Notes under the pieces: model-generated
Database searches by the model: none
What the model was told of the DNA's origin: nothing
The model's input: only the letters and a program-made list of their open reading frames with translations
DNA from: Chloroflexota bacterium
GTDB lineage: Bacteria > Chloroflexota > Dehalococcoidia > UBA1151 > UBA1328
Reading direction: 5' to 3'
Assembly (NCBI GenBank): GCA_002687335.1
Contig: NYZY01000007.1
Span: forward strand, 1 to 14,231
Length of the DNA stretch: 14,231 nucleotides
Position numbers and translations under genes: made by a program
In this document: positions 13,505-14,231 of the stretch, piece after piece
Numbering within the stretch: position 1 is the first letter of the stretch
Layout: every line of letters begins with the position of its first letter

Positions 13505-14107
13505 TTAGTTTGAAAAATGGTTTCTGTAAGGTTCAAGCAACTTTGAAATATATTTTGCAGTCACATCTACTTCTAGGTTGACCTGTGAGCCCTTTGAAAG
13601 TTTATGGAAGGTTGTGTTTTCAAGAGTGTAAGGGATTATTGCGATACTGAATGTATTGCAATTACAGCTTGCGACTGTGAGACTGGTTCCATTCACGGTG
13701 ATGAAGCCTTTTTCAACAATGCCTGCAATTATATTCTGATCTGCTTCGATTACTACCAGATTTGAGTTGGCATCCCCGGCTATTGACCGTACGGTCCCGA
13801 CACCGTCAACGTGCCCCTGGACCATATGACCACCGACTCGATCACCATAGCGTAGAGCTCGTTCCAGGTTCACGTGGTCTCCAGAAATTAGTTTGCCGAA
13901 GTTTGTTCGAGATCGGGTTTCGGGTACCGTTTCCACTGTGAAAGTGCAGTTTGTCTTTGAGATTTCGAGCACTGTGAGACATGCTCCGTCTATCATGATC
14001 GACTGTGATATTTCTAAGTCATCTAGGACTTGTTTGGCCTGGATGATTAGTGTTTCACCGTCGTATGAATCAACTGTACCTATTTCTTCAATTATTCCCG
14101 AAAACAT
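13505..14107 (-). CDS. ribE: Riboflavin synthase, alpha chain
   Basis: Dismutates two 6,7-dimethyl-8-ribityllumazine molecules to riboflavin and the pyrimidine precursor, the last step of the pathway. The 200-residue protein is two tandem lumazine-binding barrels. The first begins MFSGIIEEIGTV, with DGACLTV at 40-46. The second begins at GGHMVQGHVDGVGTV (92-106), with NGTSLTV at 139-145 and IPYTLENTT at 158-166. The MFSGI N-terminus, needed for trimer contacts and the active site in this family, fixes the start. It begins 4 bp after the ribD stop and ends 3 bp before ribBA. The gene is called ribC or ribE in different species. Confidence 0.97.
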   Translation of the reverse strand: MFSGIIEEIGTVDSYDGETLIIQAKQVLDDLEISQSIMIDGACLTVLEISKTNCTFTVETVPETRSRTNFGKLISGDHVNLERALRYGDRVGGHMVQGHVDGVGTVRSIAGDANSNLVVIEADQNIIAGIVEKGFITVNGTSLTVASCNCNTFSIAIIPYTLENTTFHKLSKGSQVNLEVDVTAKYISKLLEPYRNHFSN

Positions 14108-14111
14108 TTAT

Positions 14112-14231
14112 TCATTTTGCCTTAGGCATGTAGGTTGAGGAAATTTTCATATTTGAGGAAATGTAACCTTCGACTAGGATATCGCCGTCGATAACGCTAT
14201 GGGATACTCGGTCAAGCGATAGGGCATGGCT
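14112..14231 (-). CDS. ribD: RibD pyrimidine deaminase/reductase, C-terminal fragment (5' part beyond the right edge)
   Basis: An open frame enters from the right edge and ends in TGA at 14112-14114, giving the last 39 residues of a protein. The segment DRVSHSVIDGDILVEGYIS resembles the end of the RibD reductase domain, which typically closes with a strand of the form GDDvlveGyl. Its position, 4 bp upstream of ribE in a rib operon, agrees. RibD deaminates and reduces the GTP cyclohydrolase II product. The fragment is too short for motif checks, so the call rests on the C-terminal match plus operon order. Confidence 0.75.
   Translation of the reverse strand, partial: SHALSLDRVSHSVIDGDILVEGYISSNMKISSTYMPKAK

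Noticed and set aside
1..14231. CRISPR array, insertion sequence, prophage or attachment-site duplication
   Set aside because: No regularly spaced repeats, transposase or integrase frames, terminal inverted repeats or tRNA-end duplicates were seen on either strand.

Overview
This is a 14.2 kb bacterial chromosome segment, nearly all of it protein-coding. It carries two encoded-CCA tRNA genes, a complete ribE-ribBA-ribH block with the tail of ribD, a DinB polymerase, and a group of catabolic-looking enzymes for hydroxy acids, 2-oxo acids and amides. I see no phage, transposon, plasmid or CRISPR sequence. The dense, mid-GC layout and the expansion of 2-hydroxyacid dehydrogenases would fit a free-living heterotroph such as a marine SAR202-type Chloroflexota. 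That placement is a guess from gene content; no marker gene here proves it.

Left part (1-7569): three tandem paralogous D-2-hydroxyacid dehydrogenases on the minus strand (1-904 running off the edge, 981-2054, 2070-3032). They diverge from three plus-strand genes: an M42-like metallopeptidase (3188-4360), a thiamine-diphosphate enzyme with the 2-hydroxyacyl-CoA lyase/oxalyl-CoA decarboxylase signature (4439-6070) and an amidase-signature hydrolase (6124-7569). The two arms share a roughly 155-bp intergenic region holding repeated half-sites that could bind a regulator. The chemistry is compatible: an amide or peptide bond is hydrolysed, a 2-hydroxy acid is interconverted with a 2-oxo acid, and a C-C bond is cleaved by ThDP chemistry. 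The substrate cannot be read from the sequence, and the joint pathway is inference.

Middle part (7579-10478): a convergent minus-strand gene for an unrecognised, Trp/Tyr-rich 473-residue protein that looks like a TIM-barrel glycosidase; a strong hairpin terminator; tandem tRNA-Glu(CUC) and tRNA-Gln(CUG) on the minus strand; then a plus-strand DapA/NanA-family class I lyase or aldolase with a strong Shine-Dalgarno site.

Right part (10528-14231): minus-strand genes in transcription order ribD (C-terminus only), ribE, ribBA, ribH, dinB. The rib genes are packed with 3-4 bp gaps or a 1-bp stop/start overlap, as in a translationally coupled operon for riboflavin synthesis from GTP and ribulose 5-phosphate. 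Any FMN riboswitch would lie upstream of ribD, outside the window.
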